This document shows positions 26,790 through 34,700 of a stretch of 64,000 nt of DNA, piece by piece. The notes under the pieces were generated by a model. That model saw only the letters and a list, made by a program, of their open reading frames with translations, had not been told where the DNA came from and did not search any database. The translations under genes and the position numbers were made by a program. Every line of letters starts with the position of its first letter. Position 1 is the stretch's first letter. The stretch spans positions 186,001 to 250,000 of the forward strand of contig NZ_JAAZWE010000007.1 of the NCBI RefSeq assembly GCF_013185185.1, in the 5' to 3' direction. This DNA is from Saccharibacillus endophyticus (GTDB lineage Bacteria > Bacillota > Bacilli > Paenibacillales > Paenibacillaceae).

Positions 26790-27141
26790 TCATCGACCGA
26801 AAATAGTCGCTTATCGCGCCCCTTAACTTTTTATCGGCACACAGTGATGGACCAAAAAAAGGGTCGCTTATCGCGGGAACTCATTTTCATCAGGACGGAG
26901 TCATCGACCGAAAGTAGTCGCTTATCGCGCCCCTCAACTTTTTATCCGCACACAGTGATGGACCAAAAAAGGGTCGCTTATCGCGGGAACTCATTTTCAT
27001 CAGGACGGAGTCATCGACCGAAAATAGTCGCTTATCGCGCCCCTCAACTTTTTATCCGTACACAGTGATGGACCAAAAAAAGGGTCGCTTATCGCGGGAA
27101 CTCATTTTCATCAGGACGTAGCCATCGACCGAAAATGAGTT
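26790..27141. repeat. Tandem repeat array, three ~111-bp units plus a partial fourth
   Basis: Units start at 26790, 26901 and 27011 (111, 110 and 111 bases) and a fourth begins at 27122 and breaks off after about 20 bases. Each unit is itself two diverged ~55-bp halves, so GTCGCTTATCGCG recurs six times. Each half carries a short inverted repeat (CGAC...GTCG or GGACC...GGGTC with an A-rich loop). A frame that runs through the array (26844-27068) has no ribosome binding site and is not a gene. Confidence 0.9.
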
Positions 27142-27146
27142 CCTTG

Positions 27147-27178
27147 TTCAGAAAATGTTCAGAACCGTGTGCTATATT
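27147..27178 (+). promoter_or_regulatory. Direct-repeat promoter (TTCAG type), site 3
   Basis: TTCAG (27147), TTCAG (27158) and TATATT (27173) with identical 6- and 10-base spacings and an extended TGC before the -10. It begins right where the tandem array ends. The next feature is a C-rich non-coding stretch with its own terminator. Confidence 0.78.
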
Positions 27179-27184
27179 GATTTC

Positions 27185-27308
27185 GTTGCAACCCGGCAGA
27201 GAACCCCAACTCTCTCCGCCGGTAACCCCGCCGAAACCACCCCCCGATTCCAGGTTTCGAGCAAGACCGAAGCACTCGCGCTACCCTCCTCTGCGCGAGT
27301 GTTTTTTC
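27185..27308 (+). ncRNA. Candidate C-rich trans-acting small RNA
   Basis: About 124 bases run from the predicted start of promoter site 3 to a strong terminator (CACTCGCGC/GCGCGAGTG, then TTTTTT). There is no ribosome binding site plus frame. A 5' hairpin at 27193-27222 (CCGGC-AGAGA/TCTCT-GCCGG) exposes the loop ACCCCAAC; the single-stranded middle holds CCCC and CCCCCC; and the terminator loop is TACCCTCCTCT, which can pair with Shine-Dalgarno sequences. Exposed C-rich motifs of this kind are the seed regions of Gram-positive sRNAs such as RsaE/RoxS. It could alternatively be a leader attenuated before the membrane-protein gene 150 bases further on. Confidence 0.6.
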
Positions 27309-27460
27309 GTTTTTTTCCTTCATTTATTTCATCTTTTTTGTAATGCTTGCTTGCCAGGATGGGACGTTTCGGGTAATAAAGGGGAAGGAGCCGCTTCAGA
27401 AGGAAGCAGGTCTCCATTTCGGCTCCCTGCGCCCATTTCCCATAGAAAGGTGTGACCGCC

Positions 27461-28156
27461 ATGACCCGCATCTCCCGCGTGCTGCTGCTCGTCGTATGGC
27501 TGGCCTTCATCGTGTACGCGCTGTTTTTCGCGCCCGGAGCGGGCGGCGGGGAGGACCCGTGGTTGAGACCGCTGCTGACGCTTCAAGCGGATGAGCCGTC
27601 GTTGCTTGCCATGTTTAGCTTGCTCGGACTGTTCCCGCTGGCGTTTGCTTGCATGCTGCTCAGACATGACGATCGCGCCGTTCCGGCTTGGCCGTTCGTG
27701 ATCTTGTCTTTCGGATTGGGTGCGTTCGCTTTACTGCCTTACTATATTCTTACTTCGAATACGCATGCCGGCTCGCATGATCTGCGCCATCCGCAAGGAC
27801 TGCGCAAAGCGACGGAATCTTCGATCACGCACGGCATCCTGTTTACCGTTACGCTGCTTGTGATGGGATGGGGGCTTCTGCTGGGCGATCTCGGCGTATA
27901 CAGGGAAGCGTTCGGCACATCGATGCTCGTCAACGTCATGACTTTGGACTTCTTGCTGCTGACGTTATTGTCCGTATATGCGATCTATACCGGATCTCGA
28001 AGACGCTCGTTGCCTCAGGCGATGGCGTTATTGGGGCTGATTCCGATCCTCGGATTGCTGATTTACATTTGGATGACCCGCATGGATCAGAGCGTGTCGC
28101 CGTATATCCCTTCCCAAACCCAATCCAAAATGAGACGCAGAGCGGGAACCGGCTAG
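27461..28156 (+). CDS. Polytopic membrane protein, unknown function
   Basis: A 231-residue protein with about six transmembrane helices and a short basic C-terminus. Helix 1 is ISRVLLLVVWLAFIVYALFFAPG. A cytoplasmic or external loop, HDLRHPQGLRKATESSITHG, lies near residue 110. I do not recognise a named family; the pattern resembles uncharacterised DUF-type membrane proteins found in Paenibacillus and in cyanobacteria. The ATG at 27461 is preferred over a GTG 9 bases earlier because the AGAAAGG site is 10 bases from it. A terminator follows. Confidence 0.7.
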   Translation: MTRISRVLLLVVWLAFIVYALFFAPGAGGGEDPWLRPLLTLQADEPSLLAMFSLLGLFPLAFACMLLRHDDRAVPAWPFVILSFGLGAFALLPYYILTSNTHAGSHDLRHPQGLRKATESSITHGILFTVTLLVMGWGLLLGDLGVYREAFGTSMLVNVMTLDFLLLTLLSVYAIYTGSRRRSLPQAMALLGLIPILGLLIYIWMTRMDQSVSPYIPSQTQSKMRRRAGTG

Positions 28157-28199
28157 CCTTTTTCTCGAAATTCCCCTATGCTCTTGTATAAAAAAAACA

Positions 28200-28233
28200 A
28201 TCCCCGCCGACCGTTGTCGCTGCGGGGATTTTT
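28200..28233. terminator. Bidirectional terminator
   Basis: ATCCCCGC and GCGGGGAT pair, with A-rich and T-rich flanks, between convergent genes. Confidence 0.88.
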
Positions 28234-28263
28234 GCGCACTCGAGGAATCTTCTCCGTTTAATT

Positions 28264-28914
28264 CTACGTCTTTTTCCGATCGCTGCGATACACGACGTCG
28301 GGGCCCGCCGGACGACTGCGGATATACTCCAGCAGCTGGTTCGCCATATATTCCGGGGTATGCGCGTAACCGCCTTTGATCCACTCCAAAATCATCCCCC
28401 AGATCGCGTAAGCCTGATAGCCGGCGTACAAGCCGCGATCGATCCGGGGATTGACGTCGGCGGCCTCCAGGTCGTGCAGGCTGAGTTCTTTGATCACGCC
28501 GCAAATTCGGTCGGGAAATCCCGGCAGGGCTTGCGATTCGACGATTAGCGCGTAAAAAGAAGCGTGCCGATGCACATGCTCGAAAATGGTGATCCCGGAA
28601 GCGGTCAGTTTGCGAATATCGAAGTAATCCGTGTGGGCGTAAGGTTCGCGGAACGAAGCAATCAGGTCGGTCATCGCGTCGTCTACCGCTTCCGCCAGCA
28701 GCTCTTCTTTGTCCCGATAATGTTTGTAAAAGGTACCTCGGTTCAGATCGGCGCCGTGCACGAGGTCGGTGATCGAGATGTCTTTGAACTCGCGTTCGCG
28801 CATCAGGGCAATCAGCGTTTCTTTGAGCGCCTTTTTGGAGCGTCGAATACGGCGGTCGACATGCGACAAAGACTCCGGCGCAGCCGTCTCAGACTCAGGA
28901 TGGGGATGGGTCAT
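28264..28914 (-). CDS. TetR/AcrR family regulator, divergent from an SDR gene
   Basis: A 216-residue regulator. The HTH is near residues 22-68 (KKALKETLIALMREREFKDISITDLVHGADLNRGTFYKHYRDKEELL), the subtype with a compact TetR_C-like helical ligand domain. The start is ATG at 28914 with GGAGGG 7 bases upstream; the longer frame has no support. It is divergently placed with respect to the SDR oxidoreductase at 29103, the common arrangement for a repressor and its target. TTAATGAACA-like motifs in the shared region are candidate operators. Confidence 0.9.
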   Translation of the reverse strand: MTHPHPESETAAPESLSHVDRRIRRSKKALKETLIALMREREFKDISITDLVHGADLNRGTFYKHYRDKEELLAEAVDDAMTDLIASFREPYAHTDYFDIRKLTASGITIFEHVHRHASFYALIVESQALPGFPDRICGVIKELSLHDLEAADVNPRIDRGLYAGYQAYAIWGMILEWIKGGYAHTPEYMANQLLEYIRSRPAGPDVVYRSDRKKT

Positions 28915-28946
28915 CTGGAAGCCCTCCTTTTTCACAGTAAAATGAC

Positions 28947-29087
28947 TTAATGAACAGCAAAGCAAGCAGGTGATTATTAATGAACAAAAGGAGCCTCTTT
29001 TACCGATTGAATGCGCTGTCTATGATTGATTATACTAAATTCAGCAGTAGATAATGAACATTTGTTGACGAAAATACATTCATTGAT
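28947..29087. promoter_or_regulatory. Repeated TTAATGAACA motifs in the TetR-SDR intergenic region
   Basis: TTAATGAACA occurs at 28947 and 28977 (30 bases apart), ATAATGAACA at 29051, and an inverted near-copy (ACATTCATTG) near 29076. The region lies between the two divergent starts, so a regulator site is likely. Confidence 0.5.
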
Positions 29088-29102
29088 ACGGAGGACGCAA
29101 AC

Positions 29103-29861
29103 ATGAAACTTCAGGGCAAAACGGCGATCGTAACGGGAGCGGCATCGGGCATGGGACGCAGCATCGCGATTTTGTATGCGGCGGAAGGCGCGAAGGTTGC
29201 GGTATCGGACATTAATCTGGAAGCGGCGGAAAAGGTAGCCCAAGAGATCAAAGATGCGGGCGGCCAAGCGTTCGCGATCAAAACGAATGTTGCGTCCGAA
29301 GACGATATCCAAGCGCTCGTCAACGGCACGGTCGCAAAATACGGCACGCTCGATATTCTTGTCAACAACGCGGGCATTATGGACGCCTTTACGCCGGCTG
29401 GCGATCTGACGGACGAGCTGTGGGAGCGCGTTTTCGCGATCAACACGACCGGCCCGATGCGCGCGATTCGCAAAGCCCTCCCGATCTTCCTGGAAAAAGG
29501 GCAGGGCGTCATCGTCAACGTGGCTTCGGCAGGCGGTCTGAACGGTTCGCGCGCAGGCGCGGCTTACACGGCATCCAAGCACGCGGTGGTCGGCCTGACG
29601 AAAAACGTCGGCTTCCAATACGCGGTAAAAGGCATTCGCTGCAACGCGATCGCGCCGGGCGGCGTGGCTACGAATATCTCCGCTTCGATGGGCCAGCCGA
29701 ACGAATTCGGCGCGCAGCGCGCGATGGCCGGCATGAACCTGAATCCTCGCGTCGGCGAACCGGACGAGATCGCGAAAGTGGCGCTGTTCCTCGGCTCCGA
29801 CGATTCCAGCTTCGTTAACGGCGTGACGCTGGCGGCAGACGCGGGCTGGACCGCTTACTGA
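29103..29861 (+). CDS. SDR family NAD(P)-dependent oxidoreductase
   Basis: A 252-residue classical short-chain dehydrogenase. The cofactor motif TGAASGMG is near residues 11-18, NNAG near 89-92, the catalytic Ser is in NVASAGG, and YTASK carries Tyr and Lys (near 157-161). The residue after the second strand is an acid (VSDINLEA), which usually favours NAD(H) over NADP(H). The substrate is unknown. Control by the divergent TetR regulator is likely. Confidence 0.9.
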   Translation: MKLQGKTAIVTGAASGMGRSIAILYAAEGAKVAVSDINLEAAEKVAQEIKDAGGQAFAIKTNVASEDDIQALVNGTVAKYGTLDILVNNAGIMDAFTPAGDLTDELWERVFAINTTGPMRAIRKALPIFLEKGQGVIVNVASAGGLNGSRAGAAYTASKHAVVGLTKNVGFQYAVKGIRCNAIAPGGVATNISASMGQPNEFGAQRAMAGMNLNPRVGEPDEIAKVALFLGSDDSSFVNGVTLAADAGWTAY

Positions 29862-29892
29862 TCGCATCGAACCGGTTAAATTTGCGAATCTT

Positions 29893-29926
29893 AAACTCTT
29901 TCGGCTTAGGCCGAAGGAGTTTTTTT
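29893..29926 (+). terminator. Terminator of the SDR gene
   Basis: AAACTC-TTCGGC pairs with GCCGAA-GAGTTT (the G of the pair shared by GGCC) and runs into a T-run. Confidence 0.88.
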
Positions 29927-29969
29927 ATTGATTAAAAGAATTTAATTATCATTTATCATCATTTATTTA

Positions 29970-29998
29970 TTGCAAAACGATAAATTATGCGCTAGAAT
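29970..29998 (+). promoter_or_regulatory. SigA-type promoter
   Basis: TTGCAA and TAGAAT with a 17-base spacer, 35 bases before the DUF2975-like gene. ATTTATCATC-type direct repeats lie just upstream. Confidence 0.7.
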
Positions 29999-30032
29999 CT
30001 AAGCAAATCCACAGACAAGCGAGGGAAAAAGC

Positions 30033-30515
30033 ATGGAACGAGGCACGACACTTTTTTTGAAGGCGGCGGTTGTCCTGATCGGGCTTCCGATTTTGGCGAT
30101 CTACATTTTCGTGGTGCCGAATATCGGAAACTTTGCGGCGGAGCTGTACCCGGAGTATACTTCGATTCGGATATGGGTGTGGATCGATTTGTACGCGACG
30201 GCGATTCCTTTTTACTTCGCGCTGGTGCAGGCGTTCAAGCTGCTGGTTCATATCGAGCACAAGCGCGCGTTTTCGGATCTGGCCGTGCAGGCGTTGAAAA
30301 AGATCAAATACTGCGGCATCGGGGTAGGCGGGCTATTCGCGATCGGAATGCCGTTGTTTTACCTGATGGCCGAACGCGACGACGCGCCGGGGATTATCGT
30401 GATCGGCATGGTTATCATTTTCGCCTGCCTGGTCATCGCCGTGTTCGCCGCGGTGCTTCAGAAGCTGCTTCAAGAAGCGATCGCGATCCAACTTGAAAAC
30501 GAACTGACGGTGTGA
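30033..30515 (+). CDS. DUF2975-type membrane protein (YoaS-like)
   Basis: A 160-residue protein with four transmembrane helices (about 8-30, 47-70, 92-115, 122-148) and the family pattern PNIGNFAAELYPEY, followed by a helix, then the LLVHIEHKRAFSDLAVQALKKIKYCG loop. In Bacilli this family is encoded next to a small Cro/CI-type regulator, exactly as here (gene at 30526, 10 bases downstream). The pair resembles YoaS-YozG. A membrane sensor or sequestering partner is plausible but unproven. Confidence 0.8.
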   Translation: MERGTTLFLKAAVVLIGLPILAIYIFVVPNIGNFAAELYPEYTSIRIWVWIDLYATAIPFYFALVQAFKLLVHIEHKRAFSDLAVQALKKIKYCGIGVGGLFAIGMPLFYLMAERDDAPGIIVIGMVIIFACLVIAVFAAVLQKLLQEAIAIQLENELTV

Positions 30516-30525
30516 GGAGGATTCC

Positions 30526-30750
30526 ATGGCAATCATCATTAATATCGACGTGATGCTGGCGAAGCGGAAAATGAGCGTGACCGAACTGTCCGAACGGATC
30601 GGCATCACGATGGCGAACCTGTCGATTCTCAAAAACGGCAAAGCCAAAGCGGTCCGGCTGTCCACGCTTGAAGCGATCTGCAAAGCGCTGGATTGTCAGC
30701 CGGGCGATTTGTTGGAATATCGACCGGATATCGAAAACGCGGAGGAATAA
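30526..30750 (+). CDS. Small Cro/CI-family HTH regulator (YozG-like)
   Basis: A 74-residue single-domain DNA-binding protein: MLAKRKMSVTELSERIGITMANLSILKNGKAKAVRLSTLEAICKALDCQPGDLLEY is a complete XRE helix-turn-helix. The start follows TGAGGAGG. It is co-transcribed with the DUF2975-like protein and probably regulates that operon. Confidence 0.9.
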   Translation: MAIIINIDVMLAKRKMSVTELSERIGITMANLSILKNGKAKAVRLSTLEAICKALDCQPGDLLEYRPDIENAEE

Positions 30751-30928
30751 GCCGGGATTTCGAAAACGGGAAAATACGCGATTATAAATAACCTGCCTGA
30801 ATAAGGTAGGTTATTTGTTTTATAATAGAGAGGACTTTTCACCAAAAAGCCTTTTTTCTCTACGCAACATCCGATTTTTATCCGATAAAGTGATGTGGAA
30901 GCAAGCAGAAGAGACGGGGGAATCGGCA

Positions 30929-31204
30929 ATGAATATTCATGAGGAATTGACGAAAGTAACGGGAAGAGACGAATTTATCGCGTTTGTCCATCGACTGACG
31001 GAGGATTTGGAGACCAATCGGGAAGAATGGGAAAACGTTACCTTAAAAGATTATTTGCTCAGCATCGCCGCCTGGGTCGAGGACGGCGCGCACGAGCAGG
31101 ACGAGAAAGAAGGCCGTTTGCCGGGAGCCGCGGTTTCGCGCCGGGCCGACGTGGAGTGGGAACGGCTGGCGTTTTTGCTGTTCGCGGCCGGACGGTACGA
31201 GTAA
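30929..31204 (+). CDS. Small acidic protein of unknown function
   Basis: A 91-residue soluble protein, MNIHEELTKVTGRDEFIAFVHRL..., rich in Glu/Asp, with LKDYLLSIAAWVED in the middle. It resembles the small DUF7660-type proteins that start with a D-E-F/L-x-x-F-x-x-x-L pattern, but I hold this loosely. The start is taken at 30929 because the composition and family length fit; the upstream site (GAGACGGGGG) is weak. Confidence 0.6.
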   Translation: MNIHEELTKVTGRDEFIAFVHRLTEDLETNREEWENVTLKDYLLSIAAWVEDGAHEQDEKEGRLPGAAVSRRADVEWERLAFLLFAAGRYE

Positions 31205-31435
31205 GAAATCAGGCTTCACGCTCATCCGAGGGAACTTTTTCGTTCGGGCGTATGCGCGCGGGAATCGACCAGCCTGAAAAGGGCGAAGAGACTCCGCGGC
31301 TGCGCGCAGCTCGTAACGAAGAGGTTCTTTTTTCGCGGTAAAATGGTATAGTGAACACGGAAACAATGCGGACGGACGTTGGATGGACGAGTGCGAGCAG
31401 TATCCAATTTTAATATAGATGGAGAGTTAACGAAC

Positions 31436-33412
31436 ATGAGCGAGCAAAAAGGCAAGTCAGAAGGAATCAGCCGCAAGGAGCGCAAGCTTCAGACGGCCAA
31501 AGAAGAGAAAAAGAAAAACAGGCCTTCAGGTAAAAAGAAGCCGGGCGTGAAACGCAGCGCGATGCCGGGCAAAGAAGTCGGCGGCGAACAGGCGGCGTCT
31601 GCTCTGCCTGCCGCGCAGAGCGAGCGAAAACCCGCTCCGCGCAAAGAACGGAGCGAACGCGGAGCTTCGGCAGGACGAGGCCGTGCTTCGGCATCGGCGC
31701 GCCCGGCCGAATCGAACGATCAAGCGGAACGCCTGAGCCCGAGCGAGCGTTACGAGAAGCGTCAAAGCGAACGGGCGAGCGCCGAGGCGGCCAAGCAAGC
31801 ATCCGGACAAAAGAAAACAAAGGCCAAGCGCGAGACTTCGGCTTCGCGCCAGCCTTACGCGGGCAGCAAAGCGCCGGTATCGGGCACCGATATGGGCAAA
31901 ACGCAAAGCGGCCGCGTGCAGCGCGATCCTGCGGCAGCGGGCAAAAATCCGTACCCGAACGGCAATGCGGCAGCAGGCAAACTGACGGCTGCTCCGGCGG
32001 ACGCCGAGCAGGTCAAAGTCGGCGACCGCATCGTCGTGACGATCAAGCGGATCGGCATCAACGGCGAAGGCGTCGGTTATTTCCGCCGCAAAGCGGTGTT
32101 TGTCGACGGCGCGATCACCAACGAAGTCGTCAAAGCCGAAGTTTTGGAAACCCAAGCGAAGTTTATCAAAGCCAAGCTGATCGAGATCGAAAAGAAATCG
32201 AAACACCGGGTCGAGCCTCCTTGCCCGGTATACGGAATCTGCGGCGGCTGCCAACTTCAGCATATTTCGTACGAAGGCCAACTGATCGCGAAGCTGGAGA
32301 TCGTGCGCGAAGCGTTCAGCCGTTATGCGAACCTCAGCGATCTGAAGATCAAGCCGACGCTCGGCATGGATCGCCCGTGGGATTACCGCAACAAGGCGCA
32401 GCTTCAAGTGGAGCGCCGCGACGTTAAGGGCGCGAAAAGCGAAGTCATCGCCGGCCTGTACGAGATCGGCAGCCATGAGATCGTCGATATCAGCGGCTGC
32501 CCGATCCAGCATCCGCAGGTCAACCGCGCGATCGACCGCGTCAAGGCCGTGCTCGGCGACCTGAACATTCCGCTGTCCAAAGGCGACAGCCGCGGCGGAC
32601 GCGGCGATATCAAAGATAGCGGGACGCGCAAAGGCGTGCGTACCATCGTCGTGCGCAACGGCTTCCAGTCCGGCGAGATCCAAGTGACGCTCGTTACCGA
32701 GACGGCGGACCTGCCGCGTCAGGAAGATCTGATCGAACGCCTGCGTCTGGAACTCCCGGAAATGAGCGGCTTGTCGGTCAACGTGAATCCGTTCAAAACG
32801 CCGCTGGTCTTCGGCGAGCGCACGATCGGCCTGTGGGGCAACGAAGCGATGAACGAGTCGCTCGGCGATCTGAACTTCACGTTGTCGCCGCGCGCCTTCT
32901 TCCAGTTGAACCCGGAGCAGACGATCAAGCTGTACGAGACGGTCAAAGCCGGGGCTGCGCTGACGGGCAAAGAAACGGTCGTCGACGCTTACTGCGGCAC
33001 GGGCACGATCGGTCTGTGGTTGGCTCCTTACGCGGCCGAAGTCCGCGGCATCGAAGTGATCCCGGAAGCGGTCGAAGACGCGCGTCGCAACGCCGAGCGC
33101 AATGGCCGCGACAATGCGGACTTCTTCGAAGGCGAAGCGGAAGACCTGCTGCCGCGCTGGGCGAAGGAAGGCTACAGCCCTGACGTGATCGTCGCCGACC
33201 CGCCGCGCGTGGGACTGGATCGCAAGTTCCTGGAGACGGTGCTGCGCACGAAGCCTCAGAAATTCGTGTACGTGTCGTGCAATCCGTCGACGCTGGCGAA
33301 AGACTGCAAAGTGCTGCTGGACGGCGGGTACGAGATCCAATCGGTACAGCCGCTGGATATGTTCCCGCAGACGAGTCAGGTGGAGTGCGTGACGGTGTTG
33401 GTGAAGAAATAA
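31436..33412 (+). CDS. rlmD: 23S rRNA (uracil-C5)-methyltransferase, RlmD/RumA family, with long basic N-terminal extension
   Basis: A 658-residue enzyme; family members are usually about 450-460. Residues 1-190 are low complexity, rich in Lys, Arg, Ala, Ser and Glu, and presumably disordered. The TRAM domain follows (VKVGDRIVVTIKRIGINGEGVGYF), then the 4Fe-4S cysteines (CPVYGICGGCQLQH). The SAM site is VVDAYCGTGTIGLWLA, the DPPRVGLD motif is present, and the nucleophile Cys is in VYVSCNPSTLAKD. It methylates U1939 and, in many Firmicutes, also U747 of 23S rRNA (family knowledge). ATG at 31436 follows GGAGAG. Confidence 0.93.
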   Translation: MSEQKGKSEGISRKERKLQTAKEEKKKNRPSGKKKPGVKRSAMPGKEVGGEQAASALPAAQSERKPAPRKERSERGASAGRGRASASARPAESNDQAERLSPSERYEKRQSERASAEAAKQASGQKKTKAKRETSASRQPYAGSKAPVSGTDMGKTQSGRVQRDPAAAGKNPYPNGNAAAGKLTAAPADAEQVKVGDRIVVTIKRIGINGEGVGYFRRKAVFVDGAITNEVVKAEVLETQAKFIKAKLIEIEKKSKHRVEPPCPVYGICGGCQLQHISYEGQLIAKLEIVREAFSRYANLSDLKIKPTLGMDRPWDYRNKAQLQVERRDVKGAKSEVIAGLYEIGSHEIVDISGCPIQHPQVNRAIDRVKAVLGDLNIPLSKGDSRGGRGDIKDSGTRKGVRTIVVRNGFQSGEIQVTLVTETADLPRQEDLIERLRLELPEMSGLSVNVNPFKTPLVFGERTIGLWGNEAMNESLGDLNFTLSPRAFFQLNPEQTIKLYETVKAGAALTGKETVVDAYCGTGTIGLWLAPYAAEVRGIEVIPEAVEDARRNAERNGRDNADFFEGEAEDLLPRWAKEGYSPDVIVADPPRVGLDRKFLETVLRTKPQKFVYVSCNPSTLAKDCKVLLDGGYEIQSVQPLDMFPQTSQVECVTVLVKK

Positions 33413-33432
33413 AATACAGCCGTGCAGTTATC

Positions 33433-33460
33433 AGCCCGAACTTAAACGTTCGGGCTTTGT
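33433..33460 (+). terminator. Terminator of rlmD
   Basis: AGCCCGAAC and GTTCGGGCT pair perfectly around TTAAAC and are followed by TTGTTT. Confidence 0.85.
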
Positions 33461-33576
33461 TTATAGGTTCCCGCTATTAAAAACTTGGCATTTGATGCCG
33501 AATCAACTTACGATAGAAGTATTCGAATTAAGCTAAGTGCATAAGCAAACGATCACAAGATAGAGAGGTTTTGAAC

Positions 33577-34575
33577 ATGACACCAAACTTTTGGCAGGAA
33601 CTGCCGAAACCCTTTTTCATACTGGCGCCGATGGAGGACGTTACTGACGTCGTGTTCCGCCATGTCGTAAGCGCGGCGGCGAAGCCGGACGTCTTTTTCA
33701 CCGAGTTCGCGAACAGCGAGAGCTACTGCCATCCGGAAGGGCATCACAGCGTGCGCAGACGCTTGATGTTTACCGAAGACGAGCAGCCGATCGTGGCGCA
33801 TATTTGGGGCGATAAGCCGGAATTCTTCCGCCGGATGAGCATCGGCATGGCGGAAGCAGGCTTCAAAGGCATCGATATCAACATGGGCTGTCCTGTACCG
33901 AACGTGGCGGATAACGGCAAAGGCAGCGGACTGATCTGCCGTCCGGAGCTTGCGGCAGAGATCGTGCAGGCGGCTAAAGCCGGCGGGCTTCCGGTCAGCG
34001 TCAAAACGCGTCTCGGCTTCACCGAGATCGACGAATGGCGCGATTGGCTGACGCATATCCTGAAGCAGGATATCGCAAACCTGTCGATCCATCTGCGGAC
34101 GCGGGAAGAAATGAGCAAAGTCGATGCGCACTGGGAGTTGATTCCGGCGATCAAACAGCTGCGGGACGAGATCGCGCCGCAGACGCTGCTGACGATCAAC
34201 GGCGATATTCCCGACCGGGAAAAAGGGCTGGAGCTTGCGGAAAAATACGGCGTCGACGGAATCATGATCGGTCGCGGCATCTTCCACAATCCGTTCGCGT
34301 TCGAGCTGGAGAAAAAGGACCACGGCAGCGAAGAGCTGCTGAACCTGCTCAAGCTGCACTTGGATCTGCACGAGCAGCATTCGTCCGATGCGGACCCGCG
34401 CCCGTTCAAAGCGCTGCCGCGCTTTTTCAAAATCTACGTCCGCGGCTTCCGGGGAGCGAACGAGCTGAGAACGAAACTGATGGAAGCCCGATCGCTGGAG
34501 GAAGTCAGAGCGGGATTGGCGGAGTTCGAAAGCCGGCTTCGCGCCGAAGAGACGGTCAAGCCTTCCGTGAATTAA
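33577..34575 (+). CDS. tRNA-dihydrouridine synthase family protein
   Basis: A 332-residue FMN-dependent TIM-barrel enzyme that reduces uridine to dihydrouridine in tRNA. The N-terminal FMN site LAPMEDVTDVVFR, the catalytic-cysteine motif IDINMGCPVPN (Cys near residue 103), the Lys in SVKTRLG, HLRTRE and the phosphate-binding GVDGIMIGRGIFHNPF are all in family order. The ATG at 33577 is 9 bases after GAGAGG. It has its own terminator. Confidence 0.92.
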   Translation: MTPNFWQELPKPFFILAPMEDVTDVVFRHVVSAAAKPDVFFTEFANSESYCHPEGHHSVRRRLMFTEDEQPIVAHIWGDKPEFFRRMSIGMAEAGFKGIDINMGCPVPNVADNGKGSGLICRPELAAEIVQAAKAGGLPVSVKTRLGFTEIDEWRDWLTHILKQDIANLSIHLRTREEMSKVDAHWELIPAIKQLRDEIAPQTLLTINGDIPDREKGLELAEKYGVDGIMIGRGIFHNPFAFELEKKDHGSEELLNLLKLHLDLHEQHSSDADPRPFKALPRFFKIYVRGFRGANELRTKLMEARSLEEVRAGLAEFESRLRAEETVKPSVN

Positions 34576-34593
34576 AAAACGAATGATGCCATG

Positions 34594-34624
34594 AAAAGAC
34601 CTTCGAATCGAAGGTCTTTTTTTT
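34594..34624 (+). terminator. Terminator of the dihydrouridine synthase gene
   Basis: AAAAGACCTTCG and CGAAGGTCTTTT pair around AAT with a T-run. Confidence 0.92.
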
Positions 34625-34663
34625 GTTGCGATTTATCGAAAATCGATTTATGATAGCCTTATA

Positions 34664-34682
34664 ATATATCCGAAAGATATAT
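34664..34682. promoter_or_regulatory. Candidate PadR operator palindrome
   Basis: ATATATC-N5-GATATAT is a perfect inverted repeat 18 bases before the PadR gene, overlapping its likely -10 (TATAAT at 34659). A second palindrome, ATCGA-AAA-TCGAT, is 20 bases upstream. Autoregulation is likely. Confidence 0.6.
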
Positions 34683-34700
34683 AGAATGAAGGAGGAAGCC

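Noticed and set aside
26844..27068. Open frame inside the tandem array
   Set aside because: It only exists because repeat units lack stops in this frame; no ribosome binding site.
26790..27141. CRISPR array
   Set aside because: Units are contiguous and nearly identical over their full length; there are no unique spacers and no cas genes.
31526..33340. A 604-residue minus-strand frame across rlmD
   Set aside because: Antisense shadow; the plus strand carries the complete methyltransferase motif set.
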